DNA of 7,550 nucleotides, from contig CAMPHD010000157.1 in NCBI GenBank assembly GCA_946885765.1, positions 1-7,550 on the forward strand, written 5' to 3'. The notes beneath the pieces are model-generated. The model made no database searches and had not been told where the DNA came from. It saw only the letters and a program-made list of their open reading frames with translations. Positions 6,591 to 7,550 of the stretch are shown here, piece by piece. Positions within the stretch are counted from its first letter, which is position 1. Every line of letters starts with the position of its first letter. This DNA is from an uncultured Thalassospira sp. (lineage in GTDB: Bacteria; Pseudomonadota; Alphaproteobacteria; Rhodospirillales_A; Thalassospiraceae). The translations under genes were made by a program, and so were the position numbers.

Positions 6591-7550
6591 ATGAGTAACC
6601 AGTTATCGGCCATGCTACGCGTCTGGCAGGAAAACAAGACAGATACTGAATGGGTTTTGGGTACGGTTTATCGCACCGAGGGTTCGGCCTATCGCAAAGC
6701 CGGGGCCATGATGCTGATTAACGGACATGGCCAGCAGTTTGGCCTGCTGAGCGGCGGCTGCCTTGAAGCCGATATTATCCGCAACGCCCGGCGCGCCATG
6801 GTAACCAACAAAACGGTCATGCTTGTCTATGACGGCAATGACGAAGACGACCTGTCATTTCGGCTGGGTGTTGGTTGCGGCGGCAAGGTGTTTATCATGC
6901 TGCAACCCCTTGACCACTCAAACGATCTTGGGCTTTCCGACCTGTGCGATGCTTTGGCAGTGCGCCAAAGCGGTTTGTACTTCCAAAAAGTCGGCGATAC
7001 TCGCGGATATTTCAAACGCGCGAACCACACCGGCCAGCGCACCGGCTATATCGAAAACCGGTCTGATGGTGACTGGCTTGTAACCCCGATTGTGCCCGAA
7101 CCCCACATCCTGATCGTCGGGGGTGGATTGGATGCGCGGCCTGTGGTTTCCATCGCACATGAAATGGGCTGGAAAACCACATTGGTTGACCCGCGCCCCG
7201 CGAATGCCCGCCCCGAACATTTCCCCAAGGCAGACACTATCCTGCGGCAGATTGATGTAACAATGGTTGACTATGTCGCGCAACATCGTGTCGATGCCGC
7301 AATCCTGATGTCGCACAGCATTGATATCGATGCCAAGACCCTTCAAATTCTGAAATCCAGCCAACTGCGTCATGTTTCCATGCTGGGTCCGCGCCATCGT
7401 TACGCAGATGTTCTTGAACGTGCAGAACTTGCCGAACCCGCCCTTCCCTTCGCGGTCGCAAGCCCGGCCGGGATTGATATCGGCGGACAACTGCCTGAAA
7501 GCATCGCGCTTTCGATGTTGTCTGGCATTCACGCCGCACTTTACAAATTT
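6591..7550 (+). CDS. XdhC/CoxI-family molybdenum cofactor maturation factor, 3' end missing
   Basis: The frame is open from the ATG at 6591 to the last base, 320 codons with no stop, so the gene continues beyond the window, probably by only a little. GGGAG at 6580-6584 lies six bases before the ATG. The N-terminal XdhC_CoxI domain shows GSAYRKAGAMM (31-41), GLLSGGCLEADI with C57, and GVGCGGKVF with C96. A Rossmann-type domain follows: HILIVGGGLDARP (G177-G179) and TTLVDPRP. Near the end lies SPAGIDIGGQLPESIALSML, the usual C-terminal signature. XdhC proteins bind molybdenum cofactor, promote its sulfuration with a cysteine desulfurase, and insert it into the apoenzyme. Its place directly after the two enzyme subunits makes it their likely dedicated chaperone. 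Leu180 stands where many relatives have His (GAGHDARP), which may be subgroup variation. Confidence 0.92.
   Translation, partial: MSNQLSAMLRVWQENKTDTEWVLGTVYRTEGSAYRKAGAMMLINGHGQQFGLLSGGCLEADIIRNARRAMVTNKTVMLVYDGNDEDDLSFRLGVGCGGKVFIMLQPLDHSNDLGLSDLCDALAVRQSGLYFQKVGDTRGYFKRANHTGQRTGYIENRSDGDWLVTPIVPEPHILIVGGGLDARPVVSIAHEMGWKTTLVDPRPANARPEHFPKADTILRQIDVTMVDYVAQHRVDAAILMSHSIDIDAKTLQILKSSQLRHVSMLGPRHRYADVLERAELAEPALPFAVASPAGIDIGGQLPESIALSMLSGIHAALYKF

Noticed and set aside
6918..7532. Minus-strand open frame of 204 codons opposite the xdhC-like gene
   Set aside because: The + strand frame carries all the XdhC signatures across this span, so the antisense frame is a by-product.

Overview
The window looks like a chromosomal segment of an alphaproteobacterium. 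By protein style and gene order it fits a Rhodospirillales-type marine genus such as Thalassospira, but that is recollection and no search was run. Six genes can be supported, all on the + strand. The two outermost run off the window ends. No RNA gene, mobile element, CRISPR array or long repeat was seen.

Layout. (1) 1-355 is the 3' end of a transcription regulator of the short-chain fatty acyl-CoA type (ScfR/PccR-like), with its Cys-rich tail. (2) 356-423 is a short AT-rich gap with a TATAAT box, a 10-bp palindrome and the ribosome binding site of the next gene. (3) 424-3779 is a tight three-gene signalling operon: a single-domain response regulator, a 74-residue two-helix membrane protein, and a 906-residue sensor kinase built from a sodium:solute symporter (SSS) fold, a STAC-like linker, a coiled coil and a HisKA/HATPase core. 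(4) 3780-3885 is a 106-bp gap with a small hairpin and a GATAAA-N6-TTTATC dyad. (5) 3886-6519 encodes the two subunits of an isoquinoline-1-oxidoreductase/aldehyde-oxidase-like molybdenum hydroxylase: a small protein with two [2Fe-2S] clusters and a large molybdopterin subunit with a Tat signal. (6) 6520-6590 holds a strong GC-rich hairpin. (7) 6591-7550 is an XdhC/CoxI-family molybdenum-cofactor maturation factor that continues past the window.

How the parts work together. In the first operon the symporter-like kinase probably senses, and may transport, a small solute, possibly a carboxylate or amino acid. It would phosphorylate Asp55 of the receiver, which has no output domain of its own, so the signal must pass to another protein. 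The small membrane protein resembles the accessory subunits found beside ordinary SSS transporters. In the second operon XdhC would prepare the sulfurated cofactor for the large subunit. The folded two-subunit enzyme would then be exported through the Tat system, with the Fe-S subunit carried along. The hairpin before xdhC may keep the maturation factor below the structural subunits. Whether the kinase controls the enzyme operon cannot be decided from the sequence.
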